Of a stretch of DNA of 64,000 nucleotides, positions 53,032 through 62,294 are shown piece after piece (the first letter of the stretch is position 1; each line of letters begins with the position of its first letter). Made by a program: the position numbers and the translations under genes. The notes below the pieces were generated by a model. That model saw only the letters and a program-made list of their open reading frames with translations. It ran no database searches and was not told the DNA's origin. This stretch comes from Pseudomonadota bacterium (GTDB taxonomy: Bacteria; Pseudomonadota; Alphaproteobacteria; Acetobacterales; Acetobacteraceae). The DNA lies in NCBI GenBank assembly GCA_021847995.1, contig JAJZNE010000178.1:1-64000 (forward strand). Reading direction: 5' to 3'.

Positions 53032-54250
53032 TGAAGCCGCAGCCGCCCTGCGCCAGCGGACGCGCCGCCTCCTCCGCCGGGGTGGTGGCGATGAGCTTGT
53101 AGAGATCCCACGGGCCGGCGCTCTCGCCCGGCGTCTTGACCTGGAACAGATAGGCCGGCTGCAGTTTCCGTCCGTCCGCGCGGATGCGGCCGGGACCGAA
53201 GGCGTCGTCATCGGTCGGCATCGCCTTCATGCGCGCGACCGTCGCGGCACCCGACGTCTTCGCCGCCGCCACGCCCATGTCGTGCGCCGCCTTGAGGTAA
53301 TGCAGCGGCGCGGCGTAGGAGCCCGCATGTTCCATGTCGGGACGCCAGTCGGCCGGCATCTTCGGCCGCACGCGGGCGGTGAAGGCGCGGGTGCGGTCGT
53401 TCAGATCCCAGTAGAACGTCTCGGTCAGCGTCAGCCCCTGCGCGGTGGCCAGCCCCAGCGCATGCACGTCGGGGATGAACATCAGCATCGCCGCGATGGT
53501 GACGCCGCCGCCAAGCCCGAATTCCTGCGCCTGCTTGATGCAGTTGATCGTGTCGGCGCCGGCATTGGCGAGCGCGAGAACCTGCGCGCCGCTGGCCTTC
53601 GCCTGGACCAGGAACGAGGAAAAATCCGTGGTCGCCGGGAACGGATAGGCGACCGACCCGACGACGCGCCCGCCGGCGCCGTCGATGAAGGCCGTCGCGT
53701 CGCGTTGCAGCGCATGGCCGAAGGCGTAGTCGGCGGTGATGAAGAACCACGTCCGCCGCCCCGCGGCAACCAGCGCGCCGCCGTTGGAGCGCGACAGCAT
53801 GTAGCTGTCGAACGTCCAGTGCACCGAGGTCGGCGCGCAATGCGTGCCGGTCAGATCGGCGCTGCCGGCACCGGTGATCAGAAACACGCGGTCCTTGGCC
53901 CGCGCCACCTCCGCCACCGCCAGGCCGACGCCGCTGTTCGGCACGTCGATGATGGCATCGACGCCATCGCGATCGAACCATTGCCGCGCGATCCCGGCCC
54001 CGATGTCGGGCTTGTTCTGATGATCCGCCTGCACGATCTCCACGCGCAGTCCGGGAAGGGCCGCCATCGCCTCCTCCGCCGCCTGCCGCGCACAGGCGAC
54101 CGAGCCGGGGCCGGCGGTGTCGCGGTAGGGGCCGGACAGATCGGTCATCACGCCGAGGCGCAGCACCGGCGCTGCCGCGGCGCGGGCACCTCCCACGGGG
54201 GCGCCGGCGGCCAGCGCCCCGGCGAGCACGGCACGTCGGGTCAGGCGCAT
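53021..54250 (-). CDS. orphan ABC solute-binding protein (Peripla_BP_6), paralogue of 45348-46571
   Basis: A 409-residue periplasmic protein with a twin-Arg-like leader ([21 protein letters not shown]). It shares long stretches with the binding protein at 45348-46571, for instance [23 protein letters not shown] and [11 protein letters not shown], and its length and C-terminal GGCGFIRP are also parallel. No permease or ATPase is nearby. It is the last gene after homogentisate dioxygenase on the same strand (41 bp gap), so its ligand may be an aromatic compound degraded by that operon (inference). Confidence 0.87.
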   Translation of the reverse strand: MRLTRRAVLAGALAAGAPVGGARAAAAPVLRLGVMTDLSGPYRDTAGPGSVACARQAAEEAMAALPGLRVEIVQADHQNKPDIGAGIARQWFDRDGVDAIIDVPNSGVGLAVAEVARAKDRVFLITGAGSADLTGTHCAPTSVHWTFDSYMLSRSNGGALVAAGRRTWFFITADYAFGHALQRDATAFIDGAGGRVVGSVAYPFPATTDFSSFLVQAKASGAQVLALANAGADTINCIKQAQEFGLGGGVTIAAMLMFIPDVHALGLATAQGLTLTETFYWDLNDRTRAFTARVRPKMPADWRPDMEHAGSYAAPLHYLKAAHDMGVAAAKTSGAATVARMKAMPTDDDAFGPGRIRADGRKLQPAYLFQVKTPGESAGPWDLYKLIATTPAEEAARPLAQGGCGFIRP

Positions 54251-54291
54251 CGGACCTCCTCCCTCTCTCGGTTCTTTGCCGGCGCCGGATG

Positions 54292-55638
54292 CTAGCGCCG
54301 TGCCGGATCGAAATGCCGTACCAGCCTGCGCCCGTACTCGCCATAGTCACGCTGCCGCTCCGCCGCGCCGGCGGCATAGGCGGTGACGTGCTGGGCGAGC
54401 CGCGTCTCGAACATGAAGGCGAGCGTCTCGCTGAGCTTGACCGGCGCCAGTGCGGCGCTGCTGGCACGCTCGAACGCCTCGGCGTCGGGGCCGTGCGGCA
54501 GCATGCAGTTGTGCAGGCTGAATCCGCCGGGCACGAAGCCCTGCGGCTTGGCGTCGTACTGCCCCTCGATCAGGCCCATGAACTCGCTCATGATGTTCAT
54601 GTGGTACCAGGGCGGGCGGAAGGTGTTCTCGGCGACCATCCAGCGCTCGGGAAAAATCACGAAATCGACGTTGGCGGTGCCGGGCGTTTCCGAGGGCGCC
54701 GTGAGCGTGGTGAAGATCGAGGGATCGGCGTGGTCGAACAGCACCGGCCCGACCGGAGAGAAGCGGCGCAGATCGTATTTGTACGGTGCATAGTTGCCGT
54801 GCCAGGCGACGACGTCGAGCGGCGAATGGTCGATCTCCGCGCGCCACAGCACGCCGCCCCACTTCACCGCCAGCTGCGACGGCGCATCGCGATCCTCGTA
54901 CGCCGCCACCGGGGTCAGGAAGTCGCGTGGATTGGCAAGGCAGTTGGCGCCGATCGGTCCACGCTCCGGCAGGGTGAAGCTGCCGCCGTAGTTCTCGCAG
55001 ACATAGCCACGCGCCGGTCCGCCCGGGAGTTCGGCGCGCAGCTTGACGCCGCGCGGGATCACGGCGATCTCGCCCGGCGCCGCGTCGATCACGCCGAATT
55101 CGGTGACCAGCCGCAGCCTGCCGAGCTGCGGGACGAACAGCATCTCCGCATCCGCGTTCCAGAAATATTCGTCCTGCATGGCGCGGGTGGCGACATAGAC
55201 ATGCGCCGCCATGCCGCTCTGCGCCGCCGCGTCGCCGCAGGCGGTGATGGTGCGCATGCCTTCGATGAGCGAGAGAGGCTCATCGGGAACCGCGATCGGG
55301 TCCCAGCGCAGCGGGTCGATCGCCAGGTCGCCGTCCTGGCACGGCGCGGTGCGCCACAGGCGCGCATCGCCGCGCACGAAGCGCCCCCAATGCGCCAGCG
55401 TCGGGCGGATGCGATAGAGCCAGCTGCGCCCGTTGCGTGCCCGCGGCGCGGTGAACGGGGAACCGCTGAGTTGTTCGGCATAGAGGCCATAGGCGCAGCG
55501 CTGCGGCGAATTGCGCCCGACCGGCAGCGCGCCGGGCAGCGCCTCCGTCTCGAACTGGTTGCCGAATCCGGCGAGATAGGCGTGGTCCTGGCCGACCGCG
55601 CTCGGCGTTGCCGTTTCGGATCGCAGCGTGACGTTCAT
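54292..55638 (-). CDS. hmgA: homogentisate 1,2-dioxygenase
   Basis: A 448-residue non-heme iron dioxygenase that opens the homogentisate ring to maleylacetoacetate. Iron and active-site segments are [29 protein letters not shown] (ligand His and Glu) and [15 protein letters not shown] (second His). The N-terminal [19 protein letters not shown] is diagnostic. ATG 55638 with GGGGGAGG upstream is chosen over a longer frame to 55749 that enters the neighbour. It follows the metallo-hydrolase gene by 19 bp. Genes for maleylacetoacetate isomerase, fumarylacetoacetase and hydroxyphenylpyruvate dioxygenase are not in the window. Confidence 0.96.
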   Translation of the reverse strand: MNVTLRSETATPSAVGQDHAYLAGFGNQFETEALPGALPVGRNSPQRCAYGLYAEQLSGSPFTAPRARNGRSWLYRIRPTLAHWGRFVRGDARLWRTAPCQDGDLAIDPLRWDPIAVPDEPLSLIEGMRTITACGDAAAQSGMAAHVYVATRAMQDEYFWNADAEMLFVPQLGRLRLVTEFGVIDAAPGEIAVIPRGVKLRAELPGGPARGYVCENYGGSFTLPERGPIGANCLANPRDFLTPVAAYEDRDAPSQLAVKWGGVLWRAEIDHSPLDVVAWHGNYAPYKYDLRRFSPVGPVLFDHADPSIFTTLTAPSETPGTANVDFVIFPERWMVAENTFRPPWYHMNIMSEFMGLIEGQYDAKPQGFVPGGFSLHNCMLPHGPDAEAFERASSAALAPVKLSETLAFMFETRLAQHVTAYAAGAAERQRDYGEYGRRLVRHFDPARR

Positions 55639-55657
55639 CGCTTCCTCCCCCGGCGGA

Positions 55658-56614
55658 TCAGTGGCCGCCCTGTTGCAGAGCGCGCCACATCCCGATGTCG
55701 CGCTCGGCCGTCCAGATCTGCGGATGGTCGAGACCCTTCGCCTCGTCATAGGCGCGGCTCACGTTGAACGGCATGCAGTGCTCGAAGATCACCCACTGCC
55801 CGTAGCGCGGCCGCATGAACGCCATCGCGTCGTCATAGACCTCTTTCAGCGTCCAGCCCTTCGCGACGCCCGCACGGACGCGGCCGAACAGGTCGGAGGT
55901 GAAGGCCGCGGTGCCCGCGATCCCTTCGCGCACCTCTGCCGCAGTGACCAGCGACCGGCCGCGCCCCGGCACCAGCCGCTCCGGCCCGAGCGCCCCGATT
56001 GCCGCCAGCGTCGCCGACCAATCGGAGAAATGCGCGTCGCCGCAATAGGGTGTCGCACCGTATTCGACGCAGTCGCCGGAAAAGCAGACACGCTCCTGCG
56101 GCAGCCAGACGATGGTGTCGCCGGCGGTGTGGCTGCGCCCGATATGGATGATCTGCACTTCCCGGCTGCCGAGATAGAGCGTCATCCGTCCGTGGAACGT
56201 CAGCTGCGGCCAGGTCAGTCCGGGAATGCTCTCCCGCCCGCGGAACAGGCGCGGGAAGCGGCCGATCTCGCTCGCCATGTCGGCAGCCCCGCGCTCGGCG
56301 ATCAGGGCGCGCGTCACGTCCGAGGCGATGATCCCGGCGCCCTGGTAGGCCGATGCGCCGAGCACGCGGACGGCGTGGTAGTGGCTCAGCACGACATGGC
56401 GGATCGGCTTGTCGGTGACGGCACGGATGCGTGCGATCACGTCGGCGGCCATCTGCGGCGTCGCCTGTGCATCGACCACCAGCACGCTGTCGTCGCCGAT
56501 CACGACGCCGGAATTGGGATCGCCCTCGGCGGTATAGCCGTACAGTCCGGGGCCGAGTTCCTCGAAGGACACTTGCTTGTCGGCGAGGTCATTGGTGCTG
56601 GCGAAACCTGACAT
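55658..56614 (-). CDS. metallo-beta-lactamase fold hydrolase
   Basis: A 318-residue MBL-fold protein. The metal motif reads [11 protein letters not shown]: His78 and His80 are present but the usual Asp-His pair is replaced by Val82 and Arg83, which would remove the second metal site. Further ligands persist as [14 protein letters not shown] and FSGDCVEYG. This variant is found in proteins next to homogentisate dioxygenase in other bacteria as I recall; its reaction is not known. It sits between the DUF2783 gene (26 bp) and hmgA (19 bp) in one operon. A role in hydrolysing a lactone or thioester side-product of aromatic breakdown would fit (inference). Confidence 0.85.
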   Translation of the reverse strand: MSGFASTNDLADKQVSFEELGPGLYGYTAEGDPNSGVVIGDDSVLVVDAQATPQMAADVIARIRAVTDKPIRHVVLSHYHAVRVLGASAYQGAGIIASDVTRALIAERGAADMASEIGRFPRLFRGRESIPGLTWPQLTFHGRMTLYLGSREVQIIHIGRSHTAGDTIVWLPQERVCFSGDCVEYGATPYCGDAHFSDWSATLAAIGALGPERLVPGRGRSLVTAAEVREGIAGTAAFTSDLFGRVRAGVAKGWTLKEVYDDAMAFMRPRYGQWVIFEHCMPFNVSRAYDEAKGLDHPQIWTAERDIGMWRALQQGGH

Positions 56615-56640
56615 GGCGCGTTTCCGATCGGATGCAGGTG

Positions 56641-56868
56641 TTACGGGGTGTCGGGCCGGCGTTCGGGGGCGGCGCTGCCGGCGACACCGTCGCGCGCCCG
56701 CAGAAGCGCCGCCCGCAGCACGGCGACATCGCCGATCTGGTTGGCGAGCAGCAGGATCAGCCTCGCGTTGACGCGGGCACTTTCCGCCATCGTCAGCCCA
56801 CGATGGGCGTCGATCAGCGCCGCATAGAATTCGTCCGGCGCGCTGATGCCGGCGTCAAGGTTCAGCAT
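56641..56868 (-). CDS. DUF2783 domain protein
   Basis: A 75-residue protein filling the length of DUF2783: MLNLDAGISAPDEFYAALID, AHRGLTMAESARVNARLIL and LLANQIGDVAVLRAALLRAR, a small all-helical domain of unknown function. ATG 56868 lies inside the last codons of the monooxygenase gene (overlap of seven bases) with GGAGCT upstream; an in-frame GTG at 56874 is the alternative. Its fixed place between a flavin monooxygenase and an MBL hydrolase suggests a subunit or stabiliser of one of them (inference). Confidence 0.85.
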   Translation of the reverse strand: MLNLDAGISAPDEFYAALIDAHRGLTMAESARVNARLILLLANQIGDVAVLRAALLRARDGVAGSAAPERRPDTP

Positions 56869-58514
56869 GCGCACAGCTCCGCGACCGTCGCCGTCGCCCG
56901 CTGCACCGCGGCAGCCAGCCGCGCCGCGTCGAAGGCGCGCCAGCGTGCCGCGACGTGCTGGTCGGGCCGCAGCAGATAGACGGTGCCCGGCCGTGCGTCG
57001 CAGCGGGCGGAGAGCGTGCCGTCCTCCTCCAGCGCCTGCCAGCCGGACGGCGCTGTGCCGTCATGCGGCGCCACCACCACGCGGCGCAGCGTCAGGTTCA
57101 GATCGGGCAGATGGGCGGGCACGGCGCCGAAGCAGAGCAGCGTGAACGCCCCGCCGACATGGTCGAGCAGCCAGGCCGGCACGCCGGCGACGCGCACCGG
57201 CGCATCGGCCGCCGGCGAGCCCGGTGCCATCGCGGCGGTGAAATCATCGCCATCCGGCGTGTTGAGCGGCGAGGCGGCATAGCATGACGGCACCGACAGC
57301 CGCCCGCTGTTGACCAGCGGGCGGGCGAACGGGCAGGTCGCCGCCAGCTCCAGCACGGCGTCGCGGAAGATGCGGCTGATCTCGCTCTTGGGCGTGATGA
57401 AGTCGGTGCTGGCGGTGGCGGCGCGGATGTTCTCGTCGGCGGCGAACTCGCGTTCGTCGCAATAGCTGTCGAGCAGCCGCGCCGGCGCCGCGCCGTCCAG
57501 CACCAGCGCCAGCTTCCAGGCCAGATTGTCCGCGTCCTGCACGCCGGAATTGGCGCCGCGCGCCCCGAACGGCGAGACGCCATGCGCCGCATCGCCCGCG
57601 AACAGCACCCGCCGGTCGCGGAACCGCGCCATGCGCTGGCAGGCGAAAGTATAGACGCTGACCCACACCAGCTCGAACGGCACGTCGGCGCCGAGCAGCG
57701 CGCGCACGCGCGGCACCACCCGTTCGGGCGTCCGTTCCGCCGCCGGGTCGGCGTCCCAGCCGAGCTGGAAGTCGATGCGCCAGATATCTTCAGGCTGGCG
57801 ATGCAGCAGCACGGATTGGCCGGGATGGAAGGGCGGATCGAACCAGAACCAGCGTTCCGCCGGAAACGGCGCCTGCATGCGCACATCGGCGATCAGGAAA
57901 CGGTCGCGGAACACCTGACCCCGGCTCGTGTGGCCCAACGCCGTCCGCACCGTGCTGCGCGACCCGTCGGCGGCGAGCAGCCAGTCGCAGCCGAGCCGAT
58001 ACTCGCCCTCCGGGGTGGCGACCGTCAGCATCACGCCGTCATCGTCCTGCGCCACTGCGGTCACCCGGTGCTGCCAGCGGATGTCGATGCCGCCGAGCGC
58101 CCGTGCCCGCGCCAGCAGACTGGCCTCGACATGGTATTGCTGGATGTTGACGAAGGCGGGACGATGGTGGCCCGCCTCCGCCAGCAGATCGAAGTGGTAG
58201 AGCTCCCGGTCGCGGAAGAACACCCGGCCGGTGTTCCAGCTCACGCCCCGTTCCGCCACCTCCCCGCCGCAGCCGAGACGGTCGAAGATTTCCAGCGTGC
58301 GCTTGGCAAAGCAGATGGCGCGGGATCCTTCGGAAAGGCTGGCGTCCTGATCGAGCAGCACCACCGGCACGCCGCGCTGCCCGAGGTCGATCGCCGCGGC
58401 GAGCCCGACCGGCCCGGCACCGACCACCACCAGCCTGTGGCGCACCGGCCGCGGCGCCCCCTGGTCGGCGGAGCGCACATAGCCGAACGCGACCCCCGGA
58501 GCTTCGGCCACCAT
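56862..58514 (-). CDS. FAD-dependent aromatic monooxygenase (MhpA/PheA-like)
   Basis: A 550-residue class A flavoprotein hydroxylase. The FAD fingerprint is VVVGAGPVGLAAAIDLGQ (residues 29-46), the DG motif LLAADGSRSTVRTALG binds FAD and NADPH, and the GD motif is VLFAGDAAHGVSPFGARG. A C-terminal thioredoxin-like domain, as in phenol hydroxylases, follows. The substrate should be a phenolic acid; since the operon ends with homogentisate dioxygenase, 3-hydroxyphenylacetate to homogentisate is a reasonable guess. It is the first gene of the operon. Five 15-bp repeats lie directly upstream of its start codon. Confidence 0.88.
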   Translation of the reverse strand: MVAEAPGVAFGYVRSADQGAPRPVRHRLVVVGAGPVGLAAAIDLGQRGVPVVLLDQDASLSEGSRAICFAKRTLEIFDRLGCGGEVAERGVSWNTGRVFFRDRELYHFDLLAEAGHHRPAFVNIQQYHVEASLLARARALGGIDIRWQHRVTAVAQDDDGVMLTVATPEGEYRLGCDWLLAADGSRSTVRTALGHTSRGQVFRDRFLIADVRMQAPFPAERWFWFDPPFHPGQSVLLHRQPEDIWRIDFQLGWDADPAAERTPERVVPRVRALLGADVPFELVWVSVYTFACQRMARFRDRRVLFAGDAAHGVSPFGARGANSGVQDADNLAWKLALVLDGAAPARLLDSYCDEREFAADENIRAATASTDFITPKSEISRIFRDAVLELAATCPFARPLVNSGRLSVPSCYAASPLNTPDGDDFTAAMAPGSPAADAPVRVAGVPAWLLDHVGGAFTLLCFGAVPAHLPDLNLTLRRVVVAPHDGTAPSGWQALEEDGTLSARCDARPGTVYLLRPDQHVAARWRAFDAARLAAAVQRATATVAELCAC

Positions 58515-58520
58515 CCCGTT

Positions 58521-58595
58521 TCCGTCCCGCCGGATTTCGTCCCGCCGGATCTCGTCCCGCCCGATCTCGTCCCGCCGGGGCCGATCCCGCCTGCC
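58521..58595. repeat. five tandem 15-bp repeats upstream of the monooxygenase
   Basis: Units at 58521, 58536, 58551, 58566 and 58581, each 15 bp with core CGTCCCGCC (last unit degenerate). They start six bases before the ATG 58514 on the minus strand and occupy the place of promoter and leader for the monooxygenase operon. Confidence 0.85.
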
Positions 58596-58738
58596 ATATC
58601 GTCATCGGCGCGGCGAGACAAGGGAGCGCGTTGCCCGACAGGCCGCGACGGCGCGGCGCGGCGGCTTGCGCTTGACCGCATTCGGCGCAAGCTGCATGTC
58701 GGCGCCGGCATTCCGATCGGCGCCGCAGGAGGGAACCC

Positions 58739-59932
58739 ATGACCCGCTCCACCGTGGCCGGCCCCGCGCTCCGCCGCCGGCTGTTCCTGGCCGGTGCCGC
58801 CGGCGCGGCGCTGCTGCCCGCCGGGCGCCGCGTCCACGCCCAGCCCGGCCCCGAACGCCTCGCCTATGTCGGCAGCTATACGCCCGAGGGCAAGGGCATC
58901 ACCCTGTGGCGCGTCAACACCGGCAACGGCGCGATGGCGCTGGTCGGCACCTTCGAGACCGAGAACCCGTCCTGGATCACGCTCGATCCGCAGGGCCGCG
59001 TCCTCTACGCCGTGAACGAGAACGAGCCGGAGGGCGGCGTCACCGCCTTCGCGGTGGATCGCAGCAGCGGGACGCTGACCAGAATCAATTCCGTCAGCTC
59101 GCGGGGCAAGTGGCCGTGCCATATCTCCGTGCATCCGTCGGGCAAGTTCGCCTTCGCGGCCAACTACGGCACCGGCACCGTCGCGGTGCTGCCGATCCAG
59201 GCGAACGGCGCGCTCGGCGAGGCGAGCGACGTGGTGGGCGATCCCGGGCCGCCGGCCCCCGCCCAGGCGGCGGACAGCCCCGCCGGGCAGACCGCACCGA
59301 GCGATCATGCCGGGCCGCACATGCACATGGTGCAGGCCGATCCGCAGGGCCGCTTCATCATCGTCAACGATGCCGGGCGCGACCGCATCCTGCGCTACAC
59401 GCTCGACCTCGCCAGCGGCCGGCTGACACCGGCCGCGGTGCCGCCGGTGGCGGCCGAGCCGGGGTCGGCGCCGCGGCATTTCGTGTTCCACCCCCAGGGC
59501 CGCATTCTCTATGACCTGCAGGAACAGGACGGCATGGTGACGGCGTACGACTACGACCCCGCCACCGCCGGCATGAAGGAAAGGCAGAGCGTCTCCGTCC
59601 TGCCGCCCGGCTTCGCCGGGAGTTTCCTGGCCTCCGAACTGGGCATTTCTCCGGACGGGCATTTCCTCTATGCCGCGACCCGCCTGCATGATGCGATCAG
59701 CGTGCTTTCGGTCGCCGAGGATGGTCGGCTGACCCGCATCGGCGAGGCGTGGACGCGGGCCGACTATCCGCGCAGTTTCACGCTGTCGCCCGACGGCTCG
59801 ATGCTGTTCGCGTGCAACCAGCGCGGCAACGCCGTCACCGCGTTCCGGGTCAACCGCAGCCAGGGAGCGCTCGATTTCGTCGGCCAGTATGCCCCGGTCG
59901 GCAGCCCCGCCTGCATGGTGTTCCTGGGCTGA
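58739..59932 (+). CDS. secreted lactonase, 6-phosphogluconolactonase-like beta-propeller
   Basis: A 397-residue protein with a twin-Arg-type leader (LRRRLFLAGAAGAALLPAGR) that would export it to the periplasm. The mature domain is the seven-bladed propeller of the YbhE/lactonase family: YVGSYTPEGKGITLW, DPQGRVLYAVNEN, WPCHISVHPSGKFAF, DHAGPHMHMVQADPQGRF, APRHFVFHPQGRILY and YPRSFTLSPDGSMLF. Family members hydrolyse 6-phosphogluconolactone or other sugar or aldonic lactones; an exported form would act on free lactones. It is divergent from the monooxygenase (224 bp) and precedes the sulfhydrylase gene by 64 bp. Confidence 0.9.
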   Translation: MTRSTVAGPALRRRLFLAGAAGAALLPAGRRVHAQPGPERLAYVGSYTPEGKGITLWRVNTGNGAMALVGTFETENPSWITLDPQGRVLYAVNENEPEGGVTAFAVDRSSGTLTRINSVSSRGKWPCHISVHPSGKFAFAANYGTGTVAVLPIQANGALGEASDVVGDPGPPAPAQAADSPAGQTAPSDHAGPHMHMVQADPQGRFIIVNDAGRDRILRYTLDLASGRLTPAAVPPVAAEPGSAPRHFVFHPQGRILYDLQEQDGMVTAYDYDPATAGMKERQSVSVLPPGFAGSFLASELGISPDGHFLYAATRLHDAISVLSVAEDGRLTRIGEAWTRADYPRSFTLSPDGSMLFACNQRGNAVTAFRVNRSQGALDFVGQYAPVGSPACMVFLG

Positions 59933-59996
59933 GCGCCTGCGCCGATTCCGCTGCCGACCACCCACCCCGCACCGCCCGCCGAGAAGGACCGAAGCG

Positions 59997-61289
59997 ATGA
60001 CCAGCAAACATCCCGAAACGCTCGCACTGCACGCCGGCTGGCGGCGCGACGAGGCGACGCACGCCGTCGCCGTGCCGATCTACCAGACCACCAGCTATCA
60101 GTTCGACAATACCGAGAACGCTGCCAACCTGTTCGCGCTCCGCGAAATGGGCAATATCTATACCCGCATCATGAACCCGACCACCGATGTGCTGGAACAG
60201 CGCCTCGCGGCGATGGAGGGGGGTGTCGCCGCGCTCGCCGTCGCCTCGGGCCAGGCGGCCAGCGCCTTCACGGTGCAGAACCTCGCCCGCGCCGGCGACA
60301 ATGTCGTCGCCTCCACCGATCTTTACGGCGGCACCTGGAATCTTTTCAACAACACGCTGCGCGCGCAGGGCATCGACGTGCGCTTCGTCGATCCGGGGGA
60401 GCCGGAGGCGTTCGCCCGCGCCACCGATGACCGCACGCGCGCCTACTACGCCGAAACGCTGCCCAACCCGAAGCTGCGGCCGTTCCCGATCGCGGAGGTC
60501 GCGGCCATCGGCCGCGGCTTCGGCATTCCGCTGATCATGGACAACACCGCCGCACCCCTGATCGTGCGGCCGTTCGACCACGGTGCGGCGGTGGTGATGT
60601 ATTCGCTGACCAAGTATCTCGGCGGCCACGGCAATTCGATCGGCGGCGCGATCATCGACGGCGGCAATTTCGACTGGGCAGCGCATGCCGCGCGCCAGCC
60701 GGCGCTGAACACCCCCGACCCGAGCTATCACGGCGCCGTATGGACGGAGGCGGTCAAGCCGCTCGGGCCGGTCGCCTACATCATCCGCGCCCGCACCGTG
60801 CTGCTGCGCGATCTCGGCGCCGCCATCAGCCCATTCAACGCCTTCCTGATCCTCCAGGGGATCGAGACGGTGGCGCTGCGCATGAAGGCGCATTGCGAGA
60901 ACACGCTGGCGGTGGCGAATTTCCTGCGCGCACGGCCGGAGGTGGCGCGCGTGATCCACCCCTCGACGCTGACCGGACGGGCTGCCGAATGGGCGGCCAA
61001 ATACATGCCGCGGGGGCAGGGCGGGCTGGTCGGCTGCGAACTCGCCGGCGGCGCCGAGGCCGGACGCCGCTTCATCGATGCGCTCAAGCTGCTCTACCAC
61101 GTCGCCAACATCGGCGATGCCCGCAGCCTCGCCATCCATCCCGCCAGCACCACGCATTCGCAGTTGAGCGAGGAGGAACAGGCGGCGACCGGCGTCTCGC
61201 CCGGCTATGTGCGCCTGTCGATCGGCATCGAGCACATCGACGACATCCTCGCCGATCTGGCCCAGGCGCTGGAGGCGGCGGGGCGCTGA
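59997..61289 (+). CDS. metY: O-acetylhomoserine sulfhydrylase (PLP-dependent)
   Basis: A 430-residue Cys/Met metabolism PLP enzyme of the MetY/Met17 type. It begins TLALHAGWRRDEATHAVAVP with YQTTSYQF and YTRIMNPTTDVLEQRLAAME, and has the Schiff-base lysine in YSLTKYLGGHGNSIGG. The length and the NPTTDVLE-RLAALE-like segment favour O-acetylhomoserine aminocarboxypropyltransferase over cystathionine gamma-synthase. It makes homocysteine directly from sulfide. The 64-bp leader shows no SAM riboswitch motif that I recognise. AGAAGGACCG serves as ribosome site. Confidence 0.92.
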   Translation: MTSKHPETLALHAGWRRDEATHAVAVPIYQTTSYQFDNTENAANLFALREMGNIYTRIMNPTTDVLEQRLAAMEGGVAALAVASGQAASAFTVQNLARAGDNVVASTDLYGGTWNLFNNTLRAQGIDVRFVDPGEPEAFARATDDRTRAYYAETLPNPKLRPFPIAEVAAIGRGFGIPLIMDNTAAPLIVRPFDHGAAVVMYSLTKYLGGHGNSIGGAIIDGGNFDWAAHAARQPALNTPDPSYHGAVWTEAVKPLGPVAYIIRARTVLLRDLGAAISPFNAFLILQGIETVALRMKAHCENTLAVANFLRARPEVARVIHPSTLTGRAAEWAAKYMPRGQGGLVGCELAGGAEAGRRFIDALKLLYHVANIGDARSLAIHPASTTHSQLSEEEQAATGVSPGYVRLSIGIEHIDDILADLAQALEAAGR

Positions 61290-61308
61290 CCGCGCGCCGT
61301 CGCCGGGT

Positions 61309-62259
61309 TCAGCCGGCGCGCACCCGCCGCGCCTCGTAGGCTGCCAGGTGGGCGCGCACGACCGGCAGCAGGGCGGGCGCCGGCAAACCGAGGGCGTCGC
61401 GGCGCCGGATCAGGTCGGCGATGATGTGATCGGCCTCGATCCGGCCGCCGCGCTCGATGTCGCGCAGCATCGAGGCGGTGAAGCCGGACCCCGCCGCCGA
61501 CAGCATGGCGGCGGCGTGCGCCATGAAGGCCTCGCGCGGCGCGAACCCGGCCGCCGCCGCGGTTTCGCGACATTCCTCCAGCAGGGCGAGGGCGAGACCG
61601 CCGCCGCCGGCGGCGACGATGTCGCCGACCGCCGCGCGCAGCAGGCAGGTGATGCCGGCAAGAGCGGCCAGGAACACCCATTTTTCCCACATGTCGCGCA
61701 GGATCGCCTCGCTCGCGCGGGCATCGAAGACGGCACCGCGCAGGGCCGCCGCGATCGCCGCGATGCGGGCGGAGGGCCGGCCGTCGCGCTCGCCGAAGGA
61801 CAGGCTGTGCAGGTCGTTCAGGTGGACGATGGTGCCGTCGCCGTCGAGTGCTGCCGAGATGGCGCAGGTGCCGCCCAGCACCCGCGCCGCGCCGAAGCGC
61901 GCGTCGAGCGCATCGAGATGCCGCATGCCGTTGAGCAGCGGCAGGATCGCCGTCCGCTCGGCCACGGCGGGGGCAAAGTCGGCCATGGCGGCATCGAGGT
62001 CGTAGGCTTTGCAGCTCAGCAGCACGAGGTCGAAGGGGTCGGTCAGGGTGGCGGCGGTGACATGCGCGGGGGCCGCGATCCGTGCATCGCCGCGCGGGCT
62101 GCGGATGGCGAGCCCGTCGCGCGCCAGCCGCGCCGCGCGCGCCGGCCGCACCAGGAACGTCACGTCGCGCCCGGCGGCGGCGAGCCGGCCACCGAAATAG
62201 CCGCCGGTTGCGCCGGCGCCGACCACCAGGATGCGCAGCGGCGCGGGGGCATCGGACAT
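61309..62259 (-). CDS. panE: 2-dehydropantoate 2-reductase
   Basis: A 316-residue ketopantoate reductase-fold protein. The NADPH motif is VVGAGATGGYFGGRLAAAG; the catalytic Lys is in LLSCKAYDLDAAM and the second-domain acid set includes NGMRHLDALDARFG and WEKWVFLAALAGITCLLR. PanE supplies pantoate for coenzyme A; several paralogues of unknown substrate share this sequence pattern, so the biosynthetic role is likely but not certain. It converges with the sulfhydrylase gene (19 bp). A perfect palindrome lies just upstream at 62280-62294. Confidence 0.85.
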   Translation of the reverse strand: MSDAPAPLRILVVGAGATGGYFGGRLAAAGRDVTFLVRPARAARLARDGLAIRSPRGDARIAAPAHVTAATLTDPFDLVLLSCKAYDLDAAMADFAPAVAERTAILPLLNGMRHLDALDARFGAARVLGGTCAISAALDGDGTIVHLNDLHSLSFGERDGRPSARIAAIAAALRGAVFDARASEAILRDMWEKWVFLAALAGITCLLRAAVGDIVAAGGGGLALALLEECRETAAAAGFAPREAFMAHAAAMLSAAGSGFTASMLRDIERGGRIEADHIIADLIRRRDALGLPAPALLPVVRAHLAAYEARRVRAG

Positions 62260-62279
62260 GCAGGTCTTCCTTGACTGCT

Positions 62280-62294
62280 GGCGGTGTCACCGCC
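62280..62294. promoter_or_regulatory. perfect palindrome upstream of panE-like gene
   Basis: GGCGGTG-T-CACCGCC, 15 bases, lies 20 bases upstream of the panE-like start codon. It may be an operator or a leader hairpin. GC-rich DNA yields such repeats by chance. Confidence 0.3.

Noticed and set aside
50068-53211. A 1047-codon open frame opposite malate synthase G
   Set aside because: Antisense shadow of a well-supported gene; composition is that of reverse-frame translation, with no motif.
58521-58595. CRISPR-like array
   Set aside because: The 15-bp units are directly adjacent, with no spacers.
59933-59996. SAM riboswitch before the sulfhydrylase gene
   Set aside because: The leader is only 64 bp and shows none of the SAM-II or SAM-I conserved blocks that I know.
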